Below are positions 49,733 to 57,781 of a DNA stretch of 64,000 nt, piece by piece (within the stretch, counting starts at the first letter, position 1; each line of letters opens with the position of its first letter). Source of the stretch: Neorhodopirellula lusitana (GTDB lineage: Bacteria > Planctomycetota > Planctomycetia > Pirellulales > Pirellulaceae); contig NZ_FXUG01000008.1 of the NCBI RefSeq assembly GCF_900182915.1, positions 124,001 to 188,000 of the forward strand. The letters are read 5' to 3'. Position numbers and translations under genes: made by a program. The notes under the pieces are model-generated. The model had not been told where the DNA came from, did not search any database, and worked only from the letters and a program-made list of their open reading frames with translations.

Positions 49733-50695
49733 TTAGTTGTTTACCCGGTTCCAAACTCGCACGTAGTCCACCGCCATTTCGGTGGGGAATCCATCAGCGG
49801 TCGATGCACTGGGAACGGGTTCACGGCCATCGACTCCGGCCCAAGCGATCAGCGGCGGGCGAAGTTCGAGTGTCAGGGTGACGTTCATTGGTAAGTGCCA
49901 ATAGAGGTTGGTTTCCTCGGCGACTTTCTCACCATCGATGTACCAGGTGATTTTCTCGGGAGTGTTTTCGCAGGCGTAAACATGGTAGTCGTCGCGGGGA
50001 TCCCAAGGCGGAATCCACTCGTGTTGGCAAAGGTCGGGGCGATCATTAGGGCGAACCCAAACTTCTTGGCCGGCGTCGTTGATGATGCGGGTGTGCAGGT
50101 TGCAGTCGATGTGTTTGATGCCGCTGTTCCTTCGAGTGATCGGGCTCCACAGGTCTTGTTGCATCTCGACGATATCGATTTCGCTGTAGGTGACCTTGGG
50201 GTAGGCGGGGTTCAAGTCATCGCCGTTGCTATACAGCCAGAACGCAGGGCACAGACCAGGGAAGCGACTGCAGCCTTTGATACGCGCTTCGAAATATCCG
50301 TACGTGGTTTTCTTGTTGGACTGCACGATGCCGAGTTTGTAGAAGTACCGCTTGCCTTTTTGTACGTGGGGTTCGTAGCTGGCTTTAATGAACAACGAAC
50401 CTTCGCGTTGGGATAGGTTGTCGTGCGTCCAAGCGCGGTCGCCCCAAGGTCGCATTTCGGTGAACCACTTGTCACGGTTGATGTTGGGCGAATTGAATTC
50501 ATCGGAAAAATCGTCGACCAATTCCCACGACTTCGTGTTGTCTTGTTTCGCGGTGTCCTGTTGCTTTTGCAGCGGCTGCGGCATGGTGCCTGGTTGAGCG
50601 CAGGCATGCGGGATTGGAAGCAGAGTTGGCGCAATCAGCCCCAGCACGATGGCGGTGAACGCGAGCATCTTTGTCTTGAACATGGAGTATTCCAT
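49733..50695 (-). CDS. secreted GH16 endo-beta-galactanase (agarase/porphyranase type)
   Basis: 320 residues. Signal peptide ending HACA; an in-frame ATG at 50683 is an alternative start. Beta-jelly-roll with catalytic ExDxxE: E172, D174 and E177 in SEIDIVEMQ. YGYFEARIKGCSRFPGLCPAFWLYS, HEWIPPWDPRDDYHVYACENTPEKITWYIDGEKV and the final VDYVRVWNRVN complete the family. The active-site motif without the beta-bulge Met of laminarinases and the gene context favour agarase, porphyranase or kappa-carrageenase activity. It should cut the polymer outside the cell and feed the GH117 and GH2 enzymes. Confidence 0.87.
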   Translation of the reverse strand: MEYSMFKTKMLAFTAIVLGLIAPTLLPIPHACAQPGTMPQPLQKQQDTAKQDNTKSWELVDDFSDEFNSPNINRDKWFTEMRPWGDRAWTHDNLSQREGSLFIKASYEPHVQKGKRYFYKLGIVQSNKKTTYGYFEARIKGCSRFPGLCPAFWLYSNGDDLNPAYPKVTYSEIDIVEMQQDLWSPITRRNSGIKHIDCNLHTRIINDAGQEVWVRPNDRPDLCQHEWIPPWDPRDDYHVYACENTPEKITWYIDGEKVAEETNLYWHLPMNVTLTLELRPPLIAWAGVDGREPVPSASTADGFPTEMAVDYVRVWNRVNN

Positions 50696-50738
50696 TGAGG
50701 TGAAGGGGATTGCGTTTGGGCGTCCCGGTCGTGAGTGG

Positions 50739-51842
50739 TTAGCGAATCACACGGGCTCCGCCGCCGGCCATGACCTTTTCGACCTCGGCGACCGTGACCA
50801 TGGTGGTGTCGCCCGGTGTGGTCATGGCGAGAGCGCCGTGGGCGGCTCCGTAGTTCACCGCTTGGGCAGCGTCGCCGGTTGATAGGAAGCCGTAGATCAG
50901 GCCACTGGCGAAGCTGTCGCCACCGCCGACGCGGTCCATGATTTCCAGTTTCGGAAAAGACTGAGATTCGTGGAATTGGCCGTCATACCATGTGATGGCA
51001 CTCCAGTCGTTGACGGTCGCGGAATGCACTTCGCGGAGCGTGGTTCCGGTGGCGATGAAGTTCGGGAATTCTTGGACCGCGCGTTCGATCATGCGTTTGA
51101 AGTTGGCGACATCAATGTTGCCTAGGTTTTCGTCAACGCCTTCCACTTCCAGTCCCAAGCAGGCCGTGAAGTCTTCTTCGTTGCCGATCATGACGTCGAC
51201 GGATTTGGCGATTTCGCGATTGACCGCTTGAGCTTTTTCGTGGCCACCGATTCCCTTCCACAGCGAGGGGCGATAGTTCAGGTCGTAGCTAACAATGGTG
51301 CCGTGTTTGCGTGCGCACTGAACCGCTTCGATCACCACGTCCGGCGTTGAGTCGCTGAGGGCGGCATAGATGCCGCCGGTGTGGAACCAACGCACGCCGA
51401 GTTTGCCGAATAGATGTTCCCAGTCAACGTCGCCGGGCTTGAGTTGGCTGGCGGCGGTGAGGCCACGATCGGGGCAACCGACCGCGCCGCGGATTCCAAA
51501 ACCACGCTCGGTGAAGTTCAGGCCGTTTCGGATCGTGCGTCCCAGGCCATCGTAAGGCATCCATTGGACGAAGCTCATGTCGACCCCGCCTTGAAGGATC
51601 AGGTCTTCGGCAAGTCGTCCGATTTCATTGTCAGCGAATGCGCTAACGAGCCCGGTGCGCATTCCAAAGCAGCGACGAAGTCCGCGGGCCACGTTGTACT
51701 CGCCGCCACCTTCCCACACGCGGAACTCGCGGGCGGTCCGGATCCGCGTTTCGCCGGGGTCCAGTCGCACCATGACCTCGCCCAGAGACATCAAATCGAA
51801 CTGGCAATCCGCAGCGGGTTTGATCGAAAGCGTTGACGACAT
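50739..51842 (-). CDS. kdgK: PfkB-family 2-keto-3-deoxygluconate kinase
   Basis: Ribokinase-fold sugar-acid kinase of 367 residues, converting 2-keto-3-deoxygluconate to KDPG. MSLGEVMVRLDP at the N-terminus, YNVARGLRRCFG with the substrate-binding Gly/Asn region, and the anion-hole/catalytic motif DRVGGGDSFASGLIYG near the C-terminus, containing the catalytic Asp. YDLNYRPSLWKG is a KdgK hallmark. The 43-base gap to GH16 and the upstream Eda gene place it in one operon for the end of the anhydrogalactose route. Confidence 0.9.
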   Translation of the reverse strand: MSSTLSIKPAADCQFDLMSLGEVMVRLDPGETRIRTAREFRVWEGGGEYNVARGLRRCFGMRTGLVSAFADNEIGRLAEDLILQGGVDMSFVQWMPYDGLGRTIRNGLNFTERGFGIRGAVGCPDRGLTAASQLKPGDVDWEHLFGKLGVRWFHTGGIYAALSDSTPDVVIEAVQCARKHGTIVSYDLNYRPSLWKGIGGHEKAQAVNREIAKSVDVMIGNEEDFTACLGLEVEGVDENLGNIDVANFKRMIERAVQEFPNFIATGTTLREVHSATVNDWSAITWYDGQFHESQSFPKLEIMDRVGGGDSFASGLIYGFLSTGDAAQAVNYGAAHGALAMTTPGDTTMVTVAEVEKVMAGGGARVIR

Positions 51843-52015
51843 GTTGGGGATGATTCCAGGCGAGAGGGTGATTGGTGGGCGGCGACGATCTCAGGCCGCC
51901 GTCAGTGATCTGATGCGATAAGCTCTGATGCTATGGGCGTTGTTCGCATGCTATCGACATTGGTCTTGGACAGTCGGCGTTGATTTCGTTGGCGATTTCA
52001 ATCGGCCATTTCAGG

Positions 52016-52642
52016 CTATCGAGACTGCTGACTGAGGCTAACCGCTTCGGCGGTCAGGCGTTGGACTTCGTCGAACCGTCCTTGGTTGATCAGGTCTGAT
52101 TTGACCATCCAGCTACCGCCACAGGCGACGACCGATGGCAACGCCAGATAGTCGTTGAGGTTCGCGATGCTAATTCCGCCGGTGGGGATGAAACGCATGT
52201 CGGCGTAGGGCCCTTGCAGCGCCTTGAGCATCGGGACGCCTCCGATTTGTTCGGCGGGGAAGAACTTGACGACCTGCAGTCCAAACTCCAGTGCCATTTC
52301 CAGGTCGGTGGGGCTGGACACGCCGGGGTACACCGGCATGTCGTGATCCAGGCACCACTGAACCGTTTTAGGGTTGAATCCGGGTGAAACGACGAAAGTC
52401 GCGCCCGCGTCGGCCACTTGTTGGGCCTGTTTGACGCTGTGCACGGTGCCCGCACCTACGGCGAAGTTCCCCCGCGCGGCGAGTGCTTCGATGGCTTTCA
52501 GCCCGGCGTCGGTCCGAAGCGTGATTTCAGCGACGGGCAAACCGCCTGCTTCAAGGGCGTCGGCAAGGGGCGAGGCGTGATTAACGGTGCTAATCGCCAC
52601 CACTGGAACGATTTTTAGGGCCGCAAGCTGGTCAAAGGTCAA
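52016..52642 (-). CDS. eda: KDPG aldolase
   Basis: Class I aldolase of 208 residues, cleaving KDPG to pyruvate and glyceraldehyde-3-phosphate. Catalytic E39 (VAEITLRT), Schiff-base K126 (QVVKFFPAE), AVGAGTV and FIPTGGISIANL phosphate loop. Starts 109 bases from the divergent gntR gene and is probably the first gene of the eda-kdgK-GH16-GH117 operon; the 173-base gap to kdgK leaves room for a second promoter. KDPGal aldolase activity is also possible. Confidence 0.93.
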   Translation of the reverse strand: MTFDQLAALKIVPVVAISTVNHASPLADALEAGGLPVAEITLRTDAGLKAIEALAARGNFAVGAGTVHSVKQAQQVADAGATFVVSPGFNPKTVQWCLDHDMPVYPGVSSPTDLEMALEFGLQVVKFFPAEQIGGVPMLKALQGPYADMRFIPTGGISIANLNDYLALPSVVACGGSWMVKSDLINQGRFDEVQRLTAEAVSLSQQSR

Positions 52643-52700
52643 CGAAATGTTCCAAATGATTTACAATGAACGTCTTGTGTTTGCTGATCCTACCCACTAG

Positions 52701-52714
52701 ATTGTTAACAATCA
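52701..52714. promoter_or_regulatory. perfect palindromic operator candidate GATTGTTAACAATC
   Basis: A 14-bp perfect palindrome between the divergent eda and gntR genes, 36 bases before the gntR start and 58 from eda. Its core TTGTTAACAA resembles the FadR-subfamily half-site pattern (T-N-G-T ... A-C-N-A). TGTTAACAAT recurs upstream of DUF1559 genes at 35984 and 43575. A strong candidate for the binding site of the adjacent regulator. Confidence 0.65.
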
Positions 52715-52750
52715 ACCGGGAAGTCTACTTCTCTTTAACGGAATTCACTG

Positions 52751-53353
52751 ATGCCCACAGCACCACTAACCATACGCGAGCAAATCACCAATCGCCTTCG
52801 AGACGATCTTGTGTCGGGTGAATTCCCAGCCGGCGCGACCCTTCGAGAAACTGAGCTGGCATCCAAGTTAGGGGTCAGCCGTGGTCCAATCCGTGACGCT
52901 TTCATTCAGCTTTCCCATGAAGGTTTTTTGACGTACCAGGCGAATCGAGGGGTCACGGTTCGTGATCCGCCAAACCCAGAAGATCGTGGCTTCATCACGA
53001 TGGTCCGGCAACAGATCGAAGGGTACGTCGTGGAGAAGGGGATCGCCGAGTTGGATGACGTCGGTATCGCGTTGGTCGAACGAGCATTGCGCCGGTTGAA
53101 GGACGCGTGTGATTCTTGCGAAGCGAATCGAATCGCGCAGTGTGATATCGCCTTTCACGAGGCCATCTTGATCGCATGTGGCGGTGAAGACTTCGTGGGA
53201 GCGTGGCGTTTGCTTTGTTCACGGATGCTGCTGACGTACACGCGTCTGGAAAACTACGAGCAAAGCTACCAAGAGCACGCCAAGATTTTTGAGTCGTTGC
53301 AAACGAAGAAGGCGCGAGCGACGATCGCTGCGCTGAAAGCCAACATTAAATAG
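52751..53353 (+). CDS. GntR/FadR-subfamily transcriptional regulator
   Basis: 200 residues. Winged helix-turn-helix (about 5-70; LRETELASKLGVSRGPIRDAFIQLSHEGFL) followed by an FCD-type helical ligand domain. Metal-ligand candidates are D132 and H136 (CDIAFHEAIL) and H176 (YQEHAKIF). The position where the usual C-terminal His is expected reads Asn (AALKANIK, N198), so the site may lack one ligand. It likely responds to a sugar-acid intermediate, repressing the divergent eda/kdgK operon and its own operon through the palindrome at 52701. Confidence 0.88.
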   Translation: MPTAPLTIREQITNRLRDDLVSGEFPAGATLRETELASKLGVSRGPIRDAFIQLSHEGFLTYQANRGVTVRDPPNPEDRGFITMVRQQIEGYVVEKGIAELDDVGIALVERALRRLKDACDSCEANRIAQCDIAFHEAILIACGGEDFVGAWRLLCSRMLLTYTRLENYEQSYQEHAKIFESLQTKKARATIAALKANIK

Positions 53354-53419
53354 AGCGAGTCGCCTGGTCCGAATTAAGGACCACTGCCGCCCGCTCTCTA
53401 CCTAAGGAATTTGTAAACT

Positions 53420-54529
53420 ATGTTCATTGGTATCGCTGCGGCGGTTGTTGCGGGCACCATGCTTGGGCTGTACGCCCTGCCGGGTAAGTACACGTCCGAT
53501 TTTGAGGAAGAGAACAAGTGGAGTTTGTTCTTTGTATTGACCATGTTTGTGGTCCCTTTGGTTGCAACCTTTGGATTGATGAAAGGTGTCGGCGACATCT
53601 ATGCCGGTATTGATTCGAGTGTCTTGACGACGATGGTGGTGGCCAGCTTCTTGTGGGGAGTTGGCGTGATGATGTGGGGAAAGGCAATCGACCACATCGG
53701 TTTGTCGCTTGGCTTTTCACTTTTTATCGGAACCGTGATTCTGGTCGGCAGTGTTTTGCCATTGGGGATCGCGATTTCGAAGGGGCAACCGTTGCCGTCG
53801 ACTCCGGCATTGATTTCTATTTTGGCGGGAATCGCGGTTGTCTTGTTAGGCGTGCTTTCCAACGGACGAGCCGGCTTAATTCGCGAGGCGGATGAAGCCG
53901 CAATCCAGGCTGCCCAAGGCGACACCGAAGACGCAGCGACTGGACCGAAGCAGCGTTCTTATGGACTGGGGATCTTTATCGCGGTCTTCGGCGGGTTGCT
54001 TGCGACCGGGTTCAATGTTGCTTTCACCTATGGAGCGGGACCGCTCGGGGAAGCGGTGGTTGCCAACGGCAATCCAGGATGGATGACAGCGATGGCAGTG
54101 ATGTTGCCGGTGTTCTTGAGTGGTGGCGTCGTGATGACGTTTTACTTCTTGTTTCAACTGTCCAAGAAAAAAGCGTGGGGCAAATTCAAGACGGCGTCCT
54201 TCGGTAAGAACTTCATCTTGATCTTCGTGATGGCGTTCTTCCATTACGCCGCGTCGGCAATGTATGCGTTCGCCGCCGACAGTTTGGGAGCCAATGGCCC
54301 GGTTGTCGTATACGCGATCTTCAATACCACTTGCTTGGTGGTGGCGGTGATCAGTGGGATCTTGACTGGTGAATGGGCCAAAGCGTCCGGCGGTGCCAAG
54401 CGATGGCTCTACACCGGGTTGCTGTGCATGGTGGTTGGCGTATTGGTCCTGGCCGTTGGTCAGGTGTTGGAACAGGCTCCGGTTGAGTCGGAAGTGGTTT
54501 CGAACGTTCAACTCGTCTTGGGATGCTAA
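53420..54529 (+). CDS. RhaT-like sugar:proton symporter
   Basis: 369 residues with about ten hydrophobic segments (first GIAAAVVAGTMLGLYALPGKY; others SLFFVLTMFVVPLVATFGLM, LSLGFSLFIGTVILVGSVLPLGIAI, FILIFVMAFFHYAASAMYAF). The sequence and the central hydrophilic loop (roughly 150-190) fit the L-rhamnose:H+ symporter RhaT within the EamA superfamily. AAGGA lies upstream of the ATG. In this locus the carried sugar is more likely galactose, 3,6-anhydro-L-galactose or a deoxyhexose; rhamnose is possible. Overlaps in transcription with galM, which begins four bases after the stop. Confidence 0.8.
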   Translation: MFIGIAAAVVAGTMLGLYALPGKYTSDFEEENKWSLFFVLTMFVVPLVATFGLMKGVGDIYAGIDSSVLTTMVVASFLWGVGVMMWGKAIDHIGLSLGFSLFIGTVILVGSVLPLGIAISKGQPLPSTPALISILAGIAVVLLGVLSNGRAGLIREADEAAIQAAQGDTEDAATGPKQRSYGLGIFIAVFGGLLATGFNVAFTYGAGPLGEAVVANGNPGWMTAMAVMLPVFLSGGVVMTFYFLFQLSKKKAWGKFKTASFGKNFILIFVMAFFHYAASAMYAFAADSLGANGPVVVYAIFNTTCLVVAVISGILTGEWAKASGGAKRWLYTGLLCMVVGVLVLAVGQVLEQAPVESEVVSNVQLVLGC

Positions 54530-54532
54530 ATC

Positions 54533-55585
54533 ATGAAGATTCAACAAGAGACAATCGGTGAGTTCGAAGGCCAAGCCGTCCAGCGGTTCACGTTGCAAAA
54601 CGACAACCGTGTGACGATGAAAGTCATCACCTATGGCGGCACCGTGACCTCGATCACGACGCCAGACAAACACGGCAAGATCGATGACATTGTGTGTGGG
54701 TTCGATACGCTCGAAGGTTATTTCGCCGACGAGTACAAAACGAATTCGCCATACTTCGGTTGCCTAGTCGGTCGTTATGCGGCCCGGATTAAAGACGGGA
54801 AATTCACTGTCGATGGCAAGACGCATCAAGTTGCGACCAATGATGGCCCCAACCACCTTCATGGTGGTATCAAAGGTTTTGATAAGCGTGTTTGGAACGT
54901 GGAGGTCACGTCGGAAGAATCGGATGCGGTGGCCCTGATCTTGTCGTTGGAAAGCGAAGATGGTGAGGAGTCATTCCCCGGGCATTTGAAGGTGACCGTT
55001 GAATACCGTTTGACTAACGACAACGAGATCCGGATTCACTACCAGGCAACGACCGACAAGGCCACGCCGGTATCGCTGACCAATCACACGTATTTCAATC
55101 TGAATGGCTTCCAGGACAAGGTCCTCGACCATGTTGTACAGCTTGAGAGCGATCGGTATTTAGTTCCCGATGAAACCAACGTGCCGGTCGGGGAAGAACA
55201 AACCGTCACTGGGACCGCGGCGGACTTTCGCCAGCCCAAGCGGATTGGCGACGCGTTCGATGAATTGCCACTCGGCTTCGAGCATTACTACGCGTTCAAC
55301 AAGCCGGTTGGAACACTGGGGAAAGTCGCTGAAGTGACCGAGCCGACCTCGGGGCGTCGGCTGGAAGTGCTTTCAACTGAACCGGGAACACTGTTCTATA
55401 CCGGGCGTTACACGTCGGACAACCTTCGTCGCGAAAGCGGTGCTCAGTTCGGCCAGTTCCGAGCGTTTTGTATTGAAACCTCGAAGTACCCCAACGGGCC
55501 CAACCTCGAAGCGGCGCCGAAGAGCGTTTTGGAACCGGGCGAAACTTACGACGACACGACTGTCTATAAGCTCAGTTGGGCGTAA
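54533..55585 (+). CDS. galM: aldose 1-epimerase
   Basis: Mutarotase of 350 residues. FGCLVGRYAARIKDGKF, acid His in NHLHGGIKGFDKRVW, second His in SLTNHTYFNLNG, and the base Glu in CIETSKYPNGPN near the C-terminus. Cytoplasmic; no signal peptide. It would interconvert anomers of galactose or anhydrogalactose freed by the glycosidases. Follows the transporter by three bases. Confidence 0.92.
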   Translation: MKIQQETIGEFEGQAVQRFTLQNDNRVTMKVITYGGTVTSITTPDKHGKIDDIVCGFDTLEGYFADEYKTNSPYFGCLVGRYAARIKDGKFTVDGKTHQVATNDGPNHLHGGIKGFDKRVWNVEVTSEESDAVALILSLESEDGEESFPGHLKVTVEYRLTNDNEIRIHYQATTDKATPVSLTNHTYFNLNGFQDKVLDHVVQLESDRYLVPDETNVPVGEEQTVTGTAADFRQPKRIGDAFDELPLGFEHYYAFNKPVGTLGKVAEVTEPTSGRRLEVLSTEPGTLFYTGRYTSDNLRRESGAQFGQFRAFCIETSKYPNGPNLEAAPKSVLEPGETYDDTTVYKLSWA

Positions 55586-55684
55586 TCCTCGACAGCGTTT
55601 TGGAAGACGCAGACGAGCGGTCTGCGATGACTGGACAACACAATCTCTAAGAGGCGAAAAGCCTCATTTACATTAAAAGCAAAC

Positions 55685-56698
55685 ATGAAATCAGCACAAT
55701 ACAAAGGCAATCGTGAAGTTGCCGTCGGTACCAGCGAAGCGATTCAACCCGGTCCCGGTGAAGCCCGTTTGGAAGTCGCGTTTTGTGGGATTTGCGGAAC
55801 GGACATTCACATCTTTCACGGTTCGATGGATCAACGCGTTAGCAAGCCTCAAATCATTGGGCATGAGGCATCGGCTACGGTTGCTGAAATTGGTGAAGGC
55901 GTGACGTCGGTTGCGGTCGGCGATCGCGTGGCGGTTCGTCCGTTGTGTTTTGGTGAACCATCCAATTTTGACAATGGCCACGCTCACGTTGGCAAGAATT
56001 TGAAGTTCATCGGCATCGACATGCCCGGCGGTATGCAGTCATCATGGACGGTTCCGGCTTACACGCTGCATGCGTTGCCTGAATCGCTCAGCCTGCAACA
56101 CGGCGCGATGATCGAGCCCGCTGCGGTCGCGTGTCACGATGTGCGCCTTGGTGAGGTTGTTGAGGGTGAAACGTGTGTGGTGATTGGTGGCGGTCCGATC
56201 GGTCTATTGATCGGCTTGGTTGCGATGCAAAAGGGCGCCAAGGTGATCCTGTCGGAAGTGAATCCTTCCCGATTGGACTTAGCCAAAACACTGGGCTTCG
56301 AAGTCGTAGACCCCACGAAACAAAATCTTCCCGAAGCGGTCAGTAAGCTGACCGACGGTCAGATGGCGGATTGTGTCTTTGAGGTTTCGGGATCCGCGCC
56401 AGGCGTGGAAGTCATGACCGAACTGCCTAACGTACGCGGTCGTATCGTGATGGTCGCGATTCACCCACAGCCCAAGCCAGTGAACCTGTTCAAGTTCTTT
56501 TGGTCGGAAATCAAGATGATCGGCGCGCGGCTTTACGAGCAAGAAGATTTCGACGAGGCAATTCAGTTGGCGAGTAGCGGCAAATTACACCTGGACAAGC
56601 TGATCACCCAAGTCAATCCGATCGACCAAGTGCAAGAAACATTCGAAGCCATCGATGCGAACCCGGATGGGATCAAGTACTTGATCCAGTGCAGCTAG
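55685..56698 (+). CDS. zinc-dependent MDR alcohol dehydrogenase without structural zinc lobe
   Basis: 337 residues. Catalytic zinc ligands C37 (CGICGTD), H60 with E61 (GHEA) and E144 (IEPAAVA); NAD-binding GGGPIG at 168-173. The four-cysteine structural-zinc loop of the usual L-threonine or L-galactonate dehydrogenases is missing; the corresponding region reads RPLCFGEPSNFDNGHAHVG. It probably oxidises or reduces a sugar acid, for example 2-keto-3-deoxy-galactonate/2,5-diketo intermediate, in partnership with the SDR. Its TAG stop is the first three bases of dispersed repeat copy 2. Confidence 0.82.
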   Translation: MKSAQYKGNREVAVGTSEAIQPGPGEARLEVAFCGICGTDIHIFHGSMDQRVSKPQIIGHEASATVAEIGEGVTSVAVGDRVAVRPLCFGEPSNFDNGHAHVGKNLKFIGIDMPGGMQSSWTVPAYTLHALPESLSLQHGAMIEPAAVACHDVRLGEVVEGETCVVIGGGPIGLLIGLVAMQKGAKVILSEVNPSRLDLAKTLGFEVVDPTKQNLPEAVSKLTDGQMADCVFEVSGSAPGVEVMTELPNVRGRIVMVAIHPQPKPVNLFKFFWSEIKMIGARLYEQEDFDEAIQLASSGKLHLDKLITQVNPIDQVQETFEAIDANPDGIKYLIQCS

Positions 56699-56810
56699 AG
56701 CATTTCTAAAAATGACGTAGTAGGTAGCGGAAGTCGTTAAGACTTTCGTTCCCCACGCCGGCTTACGAAATTCTTGACGAGTTCCGCTACAACGAAAATC
56801 AAAATGCTCT
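56696..56810 (+). repeat. palindromic dispersed repeat, copy 2, overlapping a gene's stop codon
   Basis: Begins TAGAGCATTTCTAA at the stop codon of the MDR gene and ends in AAATGCTCT. Inner arms 56724-56749 and 56765-56790 pair at 23 of 26 positions, around a 15-nt loop containing CCCCACGCCGGC. Same orientation with respect to the upstream gene as copy 1 at 5567-5683. Separates the MDR and SDR genes of an otherwise tight operon. Confidence 0.8.
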
Positions 56811-56918
56811 CAACCGGTCTCCAAACCTCGTCGTCGCTTTTTTTTGAGCATCGACTTCAGGGCATTGGCTCAATGACCTTTCCACTTTTTCTCTCTTATT
56901 CATTCACCTTTGACGTTC

Positions 56919-57689
56919 ATGACCACTCTGCAAACATTTGATCTTACTGGTAAGACCGCGCTCGTGACGGGCTGCAAACGCGGCATCGGCAAAGCGATGG
57001 CGGTCGGTTTGGCTGAAGCGGGTGCCGACATCATTGGCGTGTCCGCCACTTTGGAAACCAGTGGCAGTGACGTTGAAAAAGCAGTGACGGCGACCGGGCG
57101 AACGTTCACTGGTTATCAGTGTGATTTCGCTGATCGTGAAGCGGTTTATGCGTTCATTGAATCCGTGAAAGCGGCTCACCCACAAATCGACATCCTGGTC
57201 AATAACGCCGGAACGATCTTGCGTAAACCGGCGGCCGAGCATCCCGATGATTATTGGGACAAGGTGATGGAAGTGAACTTGAATACTCAGTTCATCTTGT
57301 CGCGTGAGTTTGGCAAAGACATGGTCGCGCGGGGCAGTGGGAAGGTCATCTTCACTGCATCGTTGCTGACATTCCAAGGTGGCATCACCGTGCCAGGCTA
57401 TGCGGCCAGTAAGGGCGGCATTGGTCAATTGACGATGGCTTTGGCCAATGAGTGGGCGGGCAAGGGTGTCAATGTGAACGCGATCGCTCCGGGTTATATC
57501 GCGACGGATAACACCGAGGCGTTACGGAATGATCCCGTTCGTACGGAACAGATCTTGGCTCGGATCCCAGCGGGCCGCTGGGGCGAACCGGACGATTTCA
57601 AGGGTCCGATTGTGTTCTTGGCATCGGACGCCGCGAACTACGTTCACGGCACCACATTGTTGGTCGACGGAGGCTGGATGGGGCGATAG
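56919..57689 (+). CDS. SDR oxidoreductase, KduD-like
   Basis: Classical short-chain dehydrogenase, 256 residues from ATG 56919 (an upstream TTG at 56910 also fits). Glycine motif TGCKRGIG (17-24), NNAG (95-98), catalytic S148, Y161 and K165. C-terminal TTLLVDGGWMGR. The closest known group is 2-deoxy-D-gluconate 3-dehydrogenase/5-keto-4-deoxyuronate reductase (KduD). Here, with the adjacent MDR, it is a good candidate for the 2-keto-3-deoxy-L-galactonate to KDG interconversion. A fucose or deoxyhexose dehydrogenase is an alternative. Confidence 0.85.
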   Translation: MTTLQTFDLTGKTALVTGCKRGIGKAMAVGLAEAGADIIGVSATLETSGSDVEKAVTATGRTFTGYQCDFADREAVYAFIESVKAAHPQIDILVNNAGTILRKPAAEHPDDYWDKVMEVNLNTQFILSREFGKDMVARGSGKVIFTASLLTFQGGITVPGYAASKGGIGQLTMALANEWAGKGVNVNAIAPGYIATDNTEALRNDPVRTEQILARIPAGRWGEPDDFKGPIVFLASDAANYVHGTTLLVDGGWMGR

Positions 57690-57781
57690 TTCGTCACCGA
57701 CCCGCCTGTAACCTGACTCGCGTTTCCACGCTTTTTTGATCCAGTACTTTTCACATTAGGCCTTCGACCTTGTCCAACTCA

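Noticed and set aside
55651-55665. GAGGC-GAAAA-GCCTC hairpin as terminator between galM and the MDR gene
   Set aside because: Only five base pairs and no T-run; the operon probably continues through it.
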